Position numbers and translations under genes: made by a program. This document shows, piece after piece, positions 29,745-38,842 of a DNA stretch of 64,000 nucleotides. Within the stretch, counting starts at the first letter, position 1; the number at the start of each line of letters is the position of its first letter. Source of the DNA: CAIXSE01 sp040769125 (GTDB lineage Bacteria > Actinomycetota > Thermoleophilia > UBA2241); the NCBI GenBank assembly GCA_040769125.1, contig JAXGLO010000001.1:186001-250000 (forward strand). Direction: 5' to 3'. The notes under the pieces are model-generated. The model saw only the letters and a program-made list of their open reading frames with translations, searched no databases and was not told the origin of the DNA.

Positions 29745-30887
29745 ATGAATCCAGCCGACATCCGCGTGATGCACCTCTCGGTGGTTCACGGCCCAGACGA
29801 GCCCCGCATCTATGAGCGCGAATGCCGCAGCCTCGCGGAGGCCGGCTACGACGTCGTGTACCTGGTTCCCGGAGTAACGCCTCACCGCGATGACGTCGGC
29901 GTCCGGCTCATGCCGCTGCCGCCGCGGTCCCGTTCCCGGCGCTGGATGAGCACGCGAGAGATCCTGGCAGCAGTGCGAAGCATCAAGCCCCACGTCGTCC
30001 ACGTGCACGACCCCGAGCTGCTCACCCTGTTCCCGCTGCTGAGGCCGCTGGTACCCCGGCTCGTCTACGACATGCACGACTACGTGCCCCAGCAGGTCAT
30101 GGCGAAGGACTACATCCCTTCAGCCGTACGACCTGTCGTCGCCCGGGTGAGCGACGTGAGCCAGAGGATCCTCGCAACCTGCGGCCACGGCGTGGTCACC
30201 GCGTACGAGGAGATGCTCACGCTGCTCGGCACGCGTCCGCAGTTGCGCACCGTAGCGCCCAACTACCCGCGCCTCTCGCGCTTCGCCGACCCGGAGCCGA
30301 TCCCCGAGCTGGCCGCCGACCCCCGCCTGCGGCTCGTCTACATCGGCAGCCTCTCGCGCACCCGGGGCTGCAGCCTGATGCTCGACGTCATGGAGCGGCT
30401 GCGCCGCGACGACGCGGTCCTCATCCTCGGTGGGTCGTTTGCCAGCCCCGACCTCGAGGCGGAGGTTCGGGGTCGTCTCGAGGTCGGCCTCGACGATCGC
30501 GTGGTGCTCCTCGGCCGCGTGCCGCCGCCGGAGCTGCCCGACTACCTTGCGGCGGCGGAGGTCGTCTGGATGCCGTCCCTGCCGAGCGTGCAATACGCCC
30601 GCCCCAATGTCGAGACGAAGATCTACGAGGGCATGGCGGTCGGGCTCGCCTCGCTGGTCAGCGACATGTCCGGGCGCGGCGAGTTCGTGCGGCGGGTCGG
30701 CTGCGGCATCGCCGTGCCCCCCGACGTCGATGGCCATCTGGCGGGCGTACGCCGTCTGCTCGCGATGCGCCGCGATATCGCGGCCATGGGCGCCCGCGGC
30801 CGCGAGGCCGTTCAGCGCGAGTACTCCTGGGAGGCCGCCCAGACGGGGCTCCTCGAGTTCTACGCCTCGCTGTGCGCCGACCTCTAG
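29745..30887 (+). CDS. GT-B glycosyltransferase (group 1 type)
   Basis: A 380-residue glycosyltransferase. The N-terminal Rossmann domain starts with VMHLSVVHGPDEPRIYERE and includes HVVHVHDPELL. The C-terminal domain has LVYIGSLSRTRGC and a donor-binding ARPNVETKIYEGMAVGLASL. It probably adds a sugar to a cell-surface or lipid-linked glycan. ATG at 29745 follows an AGGA. The next gene starts 4 nt after its stop, so the two transferases form an operon. Confidence 0.92.
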   Translation: MNPADIRVMHLSVVHGPDEPRIYERECRSLAEAGYDVVYLVPGVTPHRDDVGVRLMPLPPRSRSRRWMSTREILAAVRSIKPHVVHVHDPELLTLFPLLRPLVPRLVYDMHDYVPQQVMAKDYIPSAVRPVVARVSDVSQRILATCGHGVVTAYEEMLTLLGTRPQLRTVAPNYPRLSRFADPEPIPELAADPRLRLVYIGSLSRTRGCSLMLDVMERLRRDDAVLILGGSFASPDLEAEVRGRLEVGLDDRVVLLGRVPPPELPDYLAAAEVVWMPSLPSVQYARPNVETKIYEGMAVGLASLVSDMSGRGEFVRRVGCGIAVPPDVDGHLAGVRRLLAMRRDIAAMGARGREAVQREYSWEAAQTGLLEFYASLCADL

Positions 30888-30891
30888 CGCC

Positions 30892-32199
30892 ATGCACATC
30901 CTCTTCCTGAGCCACTACTTCGTTCCCGAGAACAATGCTCCCGCCGCCCGCGTGCACGCGCTGGCCAGGGAATGGACGAACCTCGGACACCGCGTCACCG
31001 TCCTCACCGGCGCGCCCAACGTCCCCTCCGGCGTCGTGTACGAGGGATACGCCAACCGGCTGTTCCAGCAGGAGCTCGTCGGCGACATTCGCACCGCGCG
31101 CGTCTGGACGTACCTCGCCGCCAACCGCGGGCGGGTGCGCCGCGGCCTCAACTACCTCTCGTACATGGCCACGGCCGGCGTCGCCGGCTGCGCCCTGCGG
31201 CCACGCGCCGACGTCGTCATTGCGACCTCGCCGCAGTTCTTCGCCGGGTGGGCCGGCCTGCCGGTGAGCCACGCCCATCGCGCCCCGTTCGTGCTCGAGA
31301 TCCGTGATATCTGGCCGGACTCGATCACGGCCGTCGGGGCGCTGCGGGAAGGCCGCGCCATTCGAGCGCTCGGCACGCTCGAGCGCAAGCTCTACGACGC
31401 GGCCGACCACATCGTCACCGTCGGAGACGGCTACCGCCAGAACATGATCCGCAAGGGCGTACCTGCCGCGAAGATCGACGTCGTCACCAACGGCGTCGAC
31501 GCGGATCTCTTCACGCCGAGGGCTCCCGACGCGGCCCTGCTCGCGCGGCTCGGCCTCAGCGACAGGTTCGTCATCACCTTTGCCGGCACCATCGGCATGG
31601 CCAGCGGGCTCGAGGTCGCCCTCGGCGCCGCGCGGCGTCTCAAGGAGCAGGGCCGGGGCGACATCGCCTTTCTCCTGGTGGGCGACGGCGCGGTCCGCGC
31701 GGAGCTGGAGACGGCGGCGCGCTCCCAGGGCCTCGACAACGTCGTGTTCACCGGCCTCGTGCCACGCGGCGAGCTTCCGGCCTACCTGGCCAGCAGCGAC
31801 GCGTGCCTGGTGCACTTCCGCAAGCAGAAGCTGTTCTCGACGATCCTGCCGTCGAAGTTCTTCGAGGACGCGGCGATGGCCAAGCCCATCCTGCTCGGCT
31901 TCGAGGGCGAGGCCCTGGCGATGCTCGAGGAAGCCGACTGCGGCATCGCCTTCGAGCCGGGCAACGGCGCCGAGCTGGCTGAGGCGATCCTTCGCCTGGC
32001 CGCCGACCGCGAGGCGGCCGCCCGTCTCGGCGAGAACGGCCGCCGCTACGTGCTGGAGCGCTTCGACCGGCGCGCCCTCGCGCACGACTATCTCGAGATC
32101 CTCGAGCGCGTCGTCGCCGCTCGTCAACGAAAGCGCCGCCCTCGACGGCCGGCGCCGCGCAGCTTCACCGCCCGGCCTCCGGCCGGACGGCGGCCATGA
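30892..32199 (+). CDS. GT4 glycosyltransferase, WbuB-like
   Basis: A 435-residue GT-B enzyme with the N-terminal LFLSHYFVPENNAPAARVHALA pattern of WbuB/L-fucosamine-type transferases, LEIRDIWPDSI in the middle, VTNGVDADLFTPR, and a C-terminal ILPSKFFEDAAMAKPILLG that binds the nucleotide sugar. It is the second gene of a two-transferase operon. Its last 35 nt overlap, tail to tail, the end of the ureohydrolase-like gene on the other strand. Confidence 0.93.
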   Translation: MHILFLSHYFVPENNAPAARVHALAREWTNLGHRVTVLTGAPNVPSGVVYEGYANRLFQQELVGDIRTARVWTYLAANRGRVRRGLNYLSYMATAGVAGCALRPRADVVIATSPQFFAGWAGLPVSHAHRAPFVLEIRDIWPDSITAVGALREGRAIRALGTLERKLYDAADHIVTVGDGYRQNMIRKGVPAAKIDVVTNGVDADLFTPRAPDAALLARLGLSDRFVITFAGTIGMASGLEVALGAARRLKEQGRGDIAFLLVGDGAVRAELETAARSQGLDNVVFTGLVPRGELPAYLASSDACLVHFRKQKLFSTILPSKFFEDAAMAKPILLGFEGEALAMLEEADCGIAFEPGNGAELAEAILRLAADREAAARLGENGRRYVLERFDRRALAHDYLEILERVVAARQRKRRPRRPAPRSFTARPPAGRRP

Positions 32200-33115
32200 G
32201 GGCGAGCATCTCCCAGGCGACGGTCGCCGCCAGCGTGGCCGTGAGGCGCGACTGATCGAGCTCCGGCAGCACCTCGACGACGTCGGCGCCGGCGAGCTGT
32301 AGCCCCCGGCAGGCGCGCAGCAGCGCCAGGGCCTGCGTCGACGTGGGGCCGCCGCAGACGGGGGCGGCCGTCCCGGGCGCGAACGCCGGGTCGACGAAGC
32401 CGATGTCGAATGAGAGGTAGGCCATGCCGGCGGCGCGGTCGACGGCCGCCGCCACCACGCCGGTCCCGAGCTGGGCGAGCTCATCCCAGCCGATCACCAC
32501 AAAGCCCATCTGGCGGCCGCGCTCGAGTTCGTCGGCCTCATCCATGCCGCCGCGCGCCCCCAGGAGCGTCGAGCGCGCCGGGTCGACGAGACCCTCCTCG
32601 ACGGCCTGCCGCACGACGGTGCCTGGCGCCGGCCTCTCGCTGAGTTCCGCGTCCGCGACATCAGCGCGCGGGCCGAAGAGCACCAGGGCGAGCGGGCCGT
32701 GCGCCTTCGCGGCGGCCCTCAGCTCGGGCAGCAGGACGTCGCGCGCGCCGCCGAAGCAGAGGGGCGTCGCCCCGGCGGCGTGCACAGCCGTAAGCGCCTC
32801 GGCCATGCGCTCGTACGAGCGATCCGTGAAGCCGGGTACGATCGGCGCGTCGCCATAATCGATCGCCGACAGGCGATCGAAGACCCTCACGCGCTGCCCC
32901 GGGTTGTAGAACGGGCGAATGGCAAGTGAAGCCTCGCGGATCGCCTTGGGCCCGAGCCGCACGCCGCCACAGGAGCCCTGCTCCCCCTCGAAGGGCAGAC
33001 CGACCACCGCGACGTCCACCGCCTCGAGGTGCGTGCTGTGGGGCAGCCGCAGGAACGTGGAGACCCCCGCGACACCCGGCGGCTCCAGCGCATCGACAGG
33101 GCCGTATCCCTTCAT
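32165..33115 (-). CDS. Agmatinase/arginase-fold protein lacking the metal ligands
   Basis: The 316-residue chain aligns end to end with agmatinases: VVGLPFEGEQGSCGGVRLGP, a TPLCFGGARDVLLPELRA block, VEEGLVDPARSTLLGARG, SFDIGFVDPAFAPGT and GADVVEVLPE. The manganese sites are altered: GGDHS is GGARD (121-126), DAHxD is FGPRAD (147-152), and DxD in the third motif is DIG (237-239). The fold is therefore kept but the binuclear centre is not, so ureohydrolase activity is unlikely. It may be regulatory or have a new reaction. ATG at 33115 has GGAGG 5 nt upstream. Overlaps the glycosyltransferase end by 35 nt. Confidence 0.88.
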   Translation of the reverse strand: MKGYGPVDALEPPGVAGVSTFLRLPHSTHLEAVDVAVVGLPFEGEQGSCGGVRLGPKAIREASLAIRPFYNPGQRVRVFDRLSAIDYGDAPIVPGFTDRSYERMAEALTAVHAAGATPLCFGGARDVLLPELRAAAKAHGPLALVLFGPRADVADAELSERPAPGTVVRQAVEEGLVDPARSTLLGARGGMDEADELERGRQMGFVVIGWDELAQLGTGVVAAAVDRAAGMAYLSFDIGFVDPAFAPGTAAPVCGGPTSTQALALLRACRGLQLAGADVVEVLPELDQSRLTATLAATVAWEMLALMAAVRPEAGR

Positions 33116-33217
33116 GAGCGCCTCCTCGGTTGGAACGTCGACTGCACCCCCTGAGTCTAACCCGTACACATCTTCGGCAGCGCGGTCTGGAGCCCCTCCC
33201 GGATGGATCCCCGACAC

Positions 33218-33246
33218 TTGCATCACCCCGAGGCCGCGACTAGAAT
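33218..33246 (+). promoter_or_regulatory. Promoter of the trpB2 transcript
   Basis: TTGCAT (33218-33223), 17 nt, TAGAAT (33241-33246). The -10 box lies inside the loop of an 8-bp inverted repeat, GGCCGCGA (33232-33239) and TCGCGGCC (33246-33253), which could be an operator. The expected start near 33253 gives a leader of about 210 nt. Confidence 0.65.
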
Positions 33247-33256
33247 CGCGGCCGCC

Positions 33257-33331
33257 ATGACGATCATCGACGTCAGGAGCCGCCGTTGCGCCCGCCCGGC
33301 TGCCCGGCGTCGCGAACCCAGGGGTACCTGA
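33257..33331 (+). CDS. Possible Arg-rich leader peptide upstream of trpB2
   Basis: ATG at 33257 begins a 24-codon frame ending in TGA at 33329-33331. The product is about one third arginine (residues 7-19 read RSRRCARPAARRR) and contains one Cys and no Trp. It starts within a few nucleotides of the predicted transcript start. It could be a cis-acting leader peptide or chance; no ribosome binding site is possible at that distance. Confidence 0.35.
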   Translation: MTIIDVRSRRCARPAARRREPRGT

Positions 33332-33464
33332 CTCGTCCCATCCGTCGTCCGCACGGCTTTCGGCCCTCGCCACACACTCCGGCATCATGACGCTCCGTAC
33401 CCTGATACAGGATGCAATGCCCCATACGTCGGCATCTCCGTCGAGCCTTGAAAGGAGGTAGGTC

Positions 33465-34829
33465 ATGAGCGAGTACAAGAAGAAGTTCGTCCTTGACGAA
33501 GAGAGGATCCCCACCACCTGGTACAACATCGTGGCCGACCTCCCCACCCCCCCGGCGCCGCCCCTCCACCCCGGCACGCTGCAGCCCGCCGGCCCCGACG
33601 ACCTGGCGGCCATCTTCTCGCCCAGCATCATTGCCCAGGAGGTCTCGGCCGAGCGCTACATCGAGATCCCCGAAGAGGTGCGCCGGATCTACCGCATGTG
33701 GAGGCCCTCGCCGCTCATCCGCGCGACAGGGCTCGAGAAGGCGCTCGACACACCCGCGAAGATCTTCTTCAAGTACGAGGGCGTGAGCCCCGCCGGCTCG
33801 CACAAGAGCAACACCGCCATCGCGCAGGTCTACTACAACAAGCTGGACGGCACAACGCGCCTGGCCACCGAGACCGGCGCCGGTCAGTGGGGCAGCGCGC
33901 TCAGCATGGCATGCCAGATGTTCGGCCTCGAGTGCATGGTCTACATGGTCAAGGTCAGCTACGAGCAGAAGCCGTATCGCCGCTCGATGATGCGGCTCTG
34001 GGGCGCGGACGTGGTCCCGAGCCCGAGCGACCTCACCAGCGCCGGCCGCGCCGTGCTCGCCGAGGATCCTGACTCGCTCGGCAGCCTCGGCATGGCGATC
34101 AGCGAAGCCGTGGAGGACGTCGCCACCCGTCCGGGCTCCAAGTACGCGCTCGGAAGCGTCGTCAACCACGTGCTGCTGCACCAGACGATCATCGGCGAGG
34201 AGGCGATCCTGCAGTGCCAGGACGCCGACTCCTACCCGGACGTGGTGATCGGCTGTGTCGGCGGCGGGTCGAGCTTCGGCGGCATCGCCTTCCCGTTCCT
34301 GCGCGAGAACATCGCCGGCAGGACGAAGACCCGGTTCCTCGCGGTGGAGCCCACGGCCTGCCCCACCCTCACCAAGGGCTCGTTCGTCTACGACTTCGGC
34401 GACGAGGCCAAGAAGACCCCGCTCTTCAAGATGTACACGCTCGGGCACGATTTCGTCCCGGCAGGGATCCACGCCGGCGGCCTGCGCTACCACGCCATGT
34501 CGCCGTTGGTGAGCCACGTCTACGATCTCGGCCTCATCGACGCCGTCGCCGTGGCGCAGACCAAGGTGTTCGAGGCGGCACGGCTCTTCGCCCGCACAGA
34601 GGGCATCGTGCCGGCGCCGGAGAGCAGCCACGCCATCCGCGCGACCATCGACGAGGCCCTGCAGGCGCGCGAGGCCGGCGAGAGCCGCACCATCCTCTTC
34701 AACCTCACCGGCCACGGATTCCTCGACCTGGGCGCCTACGACTCGTACCTCAGCGGCGCCCTCAAGGACTACGACCATCCCGAGGAGGCGATCGCCGCGT
34801 CGATCGCCCGACTGCCCCAGGTGGACTGA
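33465..34829 (+). CDS. trpB: Tryptophan synthase beta chain, TrpB2 type
   Basis: A PLP enzyme of 454 residues, longer than canonical TrpB (about 400), with the TrpB2 N-terminal extension (residues 1-80). The PLP lysine is K114 in GSHKSNTA. Further landmarks are ETGAGQWGSALS, CVGGGSSFGGIAFP for phosphate binding, and LGHDFVPAGIHAGGLRYH. TrpB2 makes tryptophan from indole and serine, often without TrpA; trpA is absent here. AAAGGAGG lies just upstream of ATG at 33465. A strong hairpin follows the stop. Confidence 0.95.
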   Translation: MSEYKKKFVLDEERIPTTWYNIVADLPTPPAPPLHPGTLQPAGPDDLAAIFSPSIIAQEVSAERYIEIPEEVRRIYRMWRPSPLIRATGLEKALDTPAKIFFKYEGVSPAGSHKSNTAIAQVYYNKLDGTTRLATETGAGQWGSALSMACQMFGLECMVYMVKVSYEQKPYRRSMMRLWGADVVPSPSDLTSAGRAVLAEDPDSLGSLGMAISEAVEDVATRPGSKYALGSVVNHVLLHQTIIGEEAILQCQDADSYPDVVIGCVGGGSSFGGIAFPFLRENIAGRTKTRFLAVEPTACPTLTKGSFVYDFGDEAKKTPLFKMYTLGHDFVPAGIHAGGLRYHAMSPLVSHVYDLGLIDAVAVAQTKVFEAARLFARTEGIVPAPESSHAIRATIDEALQAREAGESRTILFNLTGHGFLDLGAYDSYLSGALKDYDHPEEAIAASIARLPQVD

Positions 34830-34857
34830 GGCTGTACCGGAACCACTGAGCCACGAG

Positions 34858-34891
34858 CGCGAAGGGCGGCCACCGGGCCGCCCTTCGCGCC
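34858..34891 (+). terminator. Hairpin terminator after trpB2
   Basis: A perfect 15-bp stem, GCGCGAAGGGCGGCC (34858-34872) with its complement at 34877-34891, around an ACCG loop, 29 nt after the trpB2 stop. There is no T run, so termination may be rho-assisted. Confidence 0.75.
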
Positions 34892-35008
34892 TCCCGGGCC
34901 TTTCCGCCGGCGGGCGGCACCGCCAGGCACACGGCGAAGCAGGCGCCGCGGCCGAGTCTGATACTATGCACCGCACGCCCGAGGAGGTCTCTTCTGCCGA
35001 ATCTGAAG

Positions 35009-36811
35009 GTGTATCGAACCGCCTGGGTGGCGGCGCTCGTCGTCGTGGTCGTCGGCCTGTTCATCCTTGGGAGACCCGGCACACCGGCGCCAAGCGGCCT
35101 CCCGGTCGCCTTCGACGCCGCGAAGGCCTCTCGCGACCTTCGCGCCATCGCGGAGGAGTATCCCCAGCGGGTGGCCGGCTCCGACGCCGACAACAGCCTG
35201 GCCGTCTGGATTCACGACCAGCTCCGGCGGATCGGCCTCGAGCCACGCGTGGAGAGCTTCCCTGCTACCATCGACGGCAAGCAGGTGGCGCTGCAGAACG
35301 TCTGGGCGGTCTCCCCCGGCACAGGGAGCGGCACGATCCTGATGCTGGCCAATCGCGATGTGTCGACCGTCGCGACCCAGGGCGCCAACGACAACGCCTC
35401 GGGCGTGGCGACCCTTCTCTCGCTGGCACGCACCTTCAGCGCTACGGCGCACTCCCGCTCCATCATCTTCCTGTTCACCACCGGCGACGCGGCCGGCGCG
35501 ACAGGGGCTCGTCGCTTCGTGGAGGACTACGGGAGCGACGATCTCAACGCCGCTATCGCCCTGCGCAGGACGGCGACGCGCGAGTCGACCGGCATCAGCC
35601 TCGACGGATGGAGCGCAGCGCCCAGGATCGCGCCTCCGTGGCTCTGGCAGCTCGTCCCGGCCTCGGTGACCCGAGTGCGCGCCAAGACCACCGCGCACCT
35701 GCCCGCCATCGCCGACCAGGTGATTCGGCTGGCCGTCCCCGCCGGCTCAGGAGCAGAAGCGCCGTTCGTCGCCGCCGGCGTTCCGGCGATCTCGGTGAGC
35801 GCAGCGGGCGCCGAGGTGCCTCCCGCTCAGGACACCGTCGACAACGTCTCAGAGCACACCCTGACACAGATCTCCACCACCGTCGTGGAGATGGTCAACG
35901 CGATCGATGCGACGGCGGGTACGGGCGCACGGAGCGGCGGCACCATCTCACTGACGCCGGAGCGCACCCTGCCGGGAGCGTCGCTGACGCTCATCTTCGC
36001 CGTAACGCTCCTGCCACTCGGCACGGTGACGGTAGACCTCCTCGCGCACTGCCTGCGCGCCAAGGTCAGATTGCGACCGGCGTTCATCCGCGCGGCCCTG
36101 CACCTGGCGCCCTGGATGCTTGTGGTGGCTATCGTCTATCTCGCCAACCTCGTCGGCCTCCTTCCCAGGAGCCCCAGCGCGATCATCCCACCAGACTCCC
36201 CCATAGCAATGAGCCCCCTCTACCTGCGGGCGCTCATTCTGCTGGCCGTGCTCGTCGTCGCGTATGTATACGCGGTGGCCGTGGAGCGCCGCCTCAAGCG
36301 CGGGGTGACCACCGATCCGCGGGCCACGATCTTCGCGGCGCACGCCGCGCTTCTGGCGATCGCCGTCCTCACCCTGCTGCTGAATCCCTACGCCATACTC
36401 GTCGTGCTGCCGGCCGCCATATTCTGGCCGCTGGCTCGGCCCGGCGGATGGGCCCGCTCGGTGCTTCCCGTCTACCTCGGCCTAGCCATGCTCCCGGTGG
36501 CGCTGGTCTACTACGCCGCCAGGCTGGACGTCGGCTGGAAGATCTGGTGGTACTTCCTCGTGCTGCTGGAGAACCACACAATCCCCGCGATCGTCGTCCT
36601 CATCGGCGCAGTGCTCTTTTCGACGGCCGGCATCCTCGCCCACAGCTTGCACGAGCGCGGGCTGCCGGCGAGCGCCCTGGCCAGCAGCGCGGAGCGACCG
36701 GCTCGCCGGGAGCCCCGCGCCGAGACCGAGATGGCGGCAGTGACGGAGGTCGAACTGCGACGCACGCGCAACCGCACGCGCGAGCGGCAGCGAGGGCCGC
36801 TCAGGCGATAA
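35009..36811 (+). CDS. M28-peptidase-like membrane protein without metal ligands
   Basis: A 600-residue protein: one N-terminal membrane anchor (about 6-20), an M28 aminopeptidase-like domain (about 40-300), then at least six membrane helices (about 330-550) and an Arg-rich tail. The M28 ligands are mostly gone. AHxD is ANRD (residues 114-117), the GAND aspartate is kept (D128 in QGANDNASG), and the EE pair is DA (160-161). It therefore looks like a pseudopeptidase fused to a membrane domain, as in other exported M28/permease-type fusions. The called GTG at 35009 is far from GAGGAGG (34981-34987). A CTG at 34994 has better spacing and would add LPNLK. Confidence 0.85.
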   Translation: MYRTAWVAALVVVVVGLFILGRPGTPAPSGLPVAFDAAKASRDLRAIAEEYPQRVAGSDADNSLAVWIHDQLRRIGLEPRVESFPATIDGKQVALQNVWAVSPGTGSGTILMLANRDVSTVATQGANDNASGVATLLSLARTFSATAHSRSIIFLFTTGDAAGATGARRFVEDYGSDDLNAAIALRRTATRESTGISLDGWSAAPRIAPPWLWQLVPASVTRVRAKTTAHLPAIADQVIRLAVPAGSGAEAPFVAAGVPAISVSAAGAEVPPAQDTVDNVSEHTLTQISTTVVEMVNAIDATAGTGARSGGTISLTPERTLPGASLTLIFAVTLLPLGTVTVDLLAHCLRAKVRLRPAFIRAALHLAPWMLVVAIVYLANLVGLLPRSPSAIIPPDSPIAMSPLYLRALILLAVLVVAYVYAVAVERRLKRGVTTDPRATIFAAHAALLAIAVLTLLLNPYAILVVLPAAIFWPLARPGGWARSVLPVYLGLAMLPVALVYYAARLDVGWKIWWYFLVLLENHTIPAIVVLIGAVLFSTAGILAHSLHERGLPASALASSAERPARREPRAETEMAAVTEVELRRTRNRTRERQRGPLRR

Positions 36812-36881
36812 CGCAAAAACGACGCCTTGCCCGTGAAACGGCGGCGGGCGACACCGCCCTTCAGCCGCTCGCTTCAGCCGC

Positions 36882-38696
36882 TCAGTCGTCCTCTTGCGAC
36901 AGCGTCTCGTCGATGGTGCTTGCAACCTCGCCGTCGATACCGGCATCGTCGGGCTTCGGCACCGGCCTGGCGCCCGTGTCGCGAGAGAGGAGCGCCGACT
37001 CGCCGCTCATCATCGCATCGAAGGCCTTGGCCTTGAGGCGCAGTCGCGTCTCCTCGATCCGACGACGCATCTCGGCCTGGTCGAAAGCGCCTTCGCGCGC
37101 CCCAGCCTCTTTGACCACGGGCTCTACGGCCGGCTCACCGGCAGGCTCCGCGGCCTCAGCGACAGCCGGCTCGGTGACGGCCGGCTCGGGCCCGTAGACG
37201 GCTCCGACAGCAAACGAGCTCTCGACAGACGCCGACTCCCCGGCGGCAGAGTCGGGCACGAACGTGACGTCAGGCTCGGAGATGCCCGACTCGGCGCCCG
37301 GTTCGGCGGCAGGCTCTCCCGGGGCGACTTCGTCGTCGAACGGCTGCGCAACATCGCTTTCGACGGCCGCCATGGTCTCCTCAATGCGTGCCCGGAGATC
37401 TTCGCCGGCGAATATCGCCTCGCCGGCGGCAGTCTCGTCACCGGTCTGCGCACCCTCACCGAGCGACTCCTCGGGCGGCCAGGCGTCGAGTGCGTCAACA
37501 TCCGGTGCCGGCGCCTCTTCGGCAACGACGGCTTCGGCATCGCCGGACTCGACGAAAAACGGCTCGAAGGCGGGTGTCTCCTCGGAGCGAACCGGCGGCA
37601 CGAACGACGACGGACGGGCAGGCACGAGAGGCGGGGGCTCCACGCGCGGCGGAGCCGCTGGCGTAGAGAGCGGAGGTGCAGGAGCCGACGTGTCAGAGAC
37701 GGCGACGATCGTCGGCGGCAAGTCCTCGGTCGGCGGCAGCGGCTCTTCTTCGACCGCGAAAGGCTCCTCGACTTCCTCTGCCGCGGGCTCTTCGTCTACC
37801 GCCGGCTCTTCGACCGCAGCGACCGGCTCCTCAGCGACGACGGGCGGCTCTACGGCGACAATCGACTCTTCGACCACGGGCGGCTCGATGCTCGCGACGA
37901 AGTCGTCCGCCTCGTCCGCCTCGTCCGCCTCCGGCCCCTCCTCGACGGCTTCGGGCTCTGGTGCGGGTGCAGGTGCGGGCTCATACACGAACGCCGGTTC
38001 TGCCTTGGGCGCGGGAGCGGGCTCATGCAGAGGCGCAGAATCGAATACAGGCGGAGGTTCGATCTCAAACTCGGGCGCAGGCTCCGGCTCGGGCGCAGGC
38101 TCATACACAAGCCCAGGATCGAACACGGGCGCAGGCTCTACCTCTGGCTCGCGTGCGAGCTCGGGCTCGTCGGCCGCCGGCTCGGCCTCGACAACGGGCT
38201 CGGGTGCGGGCTCAAATACGGGCTCGTCGGGCGCGAGTGCGGGTTCGAACTCGGGTTCGGGTGCGGGCTCGAACTCGGGCTGGAGCGCGGACTCATACAC
38301 AGGCGCAGGCTCAAACACAGGCGCAGGCTCAAACACAGGTTCGGGCTCGACCTCGAACTCGGGCGCGGGCTCAAATACAGGCACGGGTTCGAACACGGGC
38401 TCGTCGGCCGCCGGCTCCGGCTGCTGGACGACCATGGGCTCCTCGGCGACGACTGCCATGGGCGGAACGAGCGACGCCGGCTCCACCGGCGCCTCGGGCT
38501 CCACGAGCGCCTCCGGCGCCTGCCATTCGTGCTCGTTCTCCGGCAAAGGATACTCATCGGGGGCTGCCGGCAGCAGCCAGCCGCTCGCTCCTCCGAGCAA
38601 CTGCTTGCGCAGCTCCCGGCCGCTCTTCGGGGCCAGAAGCACCGCCGCCCCAGCACCGATTACGATGCCCAGCACGAACCTGATCAGCCGTTTCAT
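36882..38696 (-). CDS. YtxH-type membrane-anchored, Pro/Glu/Ala/Val repeat protein
   Basis: The first 35 residues (RLIRFVLGIVIGAGAAVLLA, then PKSGRELRKQL) match the YtxH/gas-vesicle-like N-terminal helix. After it comes a low-complexity region (about 60-330) of repeated FEPAP, VFEPAPVYE and EVEPEP units, then acidic Glu/Val/Ala segments, and a C-terminal charged helix (QAEMRRRIEETRLRLKAKAF). It is probably an extended cell-envelope spacer or stress protein. Composition alone cannot give function. The plus strand carries a long open frame here, which is a shadow of the biased codons. Confidence 0.78.
   Translation of the reverse strand: MKRLIRFVLGIVIGAGAAVLLAPKSGRELRKQLLGGASGWLLPAAPDEYPLPENEHEWQAPEALVEPEAPVEPASLVPPMAVVAEEPMVVQQPEPAADEPVFEPVPVFEPAPEFEVEPEPVFEPAPVFEPAPVYESALQPEFEPAPEPEFEPALAPDEPVFEPAPEPVVEAEPAADEPELAREPEVEPAPVFDPGLVYEPAPEPEPAPEFEIEPPPVFDSAPLHEPAPAPKAEPAFVYEPAPAPAPEPEAVEEGPEADEADEADDFVASIEPPVVEESIVAVEPPVVAEEPVAAVEEPAVDEEPAAEEVEEPFAVEEEPLPPTEDLPPTIVAVSDTSAPAPPLSTPAAPPRVEPPPLVPARPSSFVPPVRSEETPAFEPFFVESGDAEAVVAEEAPAPDVDALDAWPPEESLGEGAQTGDETAAGEAIFAGEDLRARIEETMAAVESDVAQPFDDEVAPGEPAAEPGAESGISEPDVTFVPDSAAGESASVESSFAVGAVYGPEPAVTEPAVAEAAEPAGEPAVEPVVKEAGAREGAFDQAEMRRRIEETRLRLKAKAFDAMMSGESALLSRDTGARPVPKPDDAGIDGEVASTIDETLSQEDD
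37950..38410. repeat. Degenerate coding repeat array
   Basis: Within the YtxH-type gene, short units of GGCTC(A/G)AA(C/T)ACAGGC type and their variants repeat many times. They encode FEPAPV/VFEPAP and change by substitution and slippage. The array is likely length-variable between strains. Confidence 0.7.
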
Positions 38697-38842
38697 CGCC
38701 GCCTCCTTGCTACCGCCCAGCGTAAAGCCAGCCGCACGGGCACGCGAAGCCGGCTGTGTGTATTTCGGAAGAAACGGGTTCAGACTTTATATGTATACCG
38801 TGTTGTATACGGCTCCCCGCGATGCAGTCCTGCCCGCGCGCG

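Noticed and set aside
37950..38410. Repeat array as CRISPR
   Set aside because: The repeats are short, in frame, without spacers, and encode FEPAP-type protein units.
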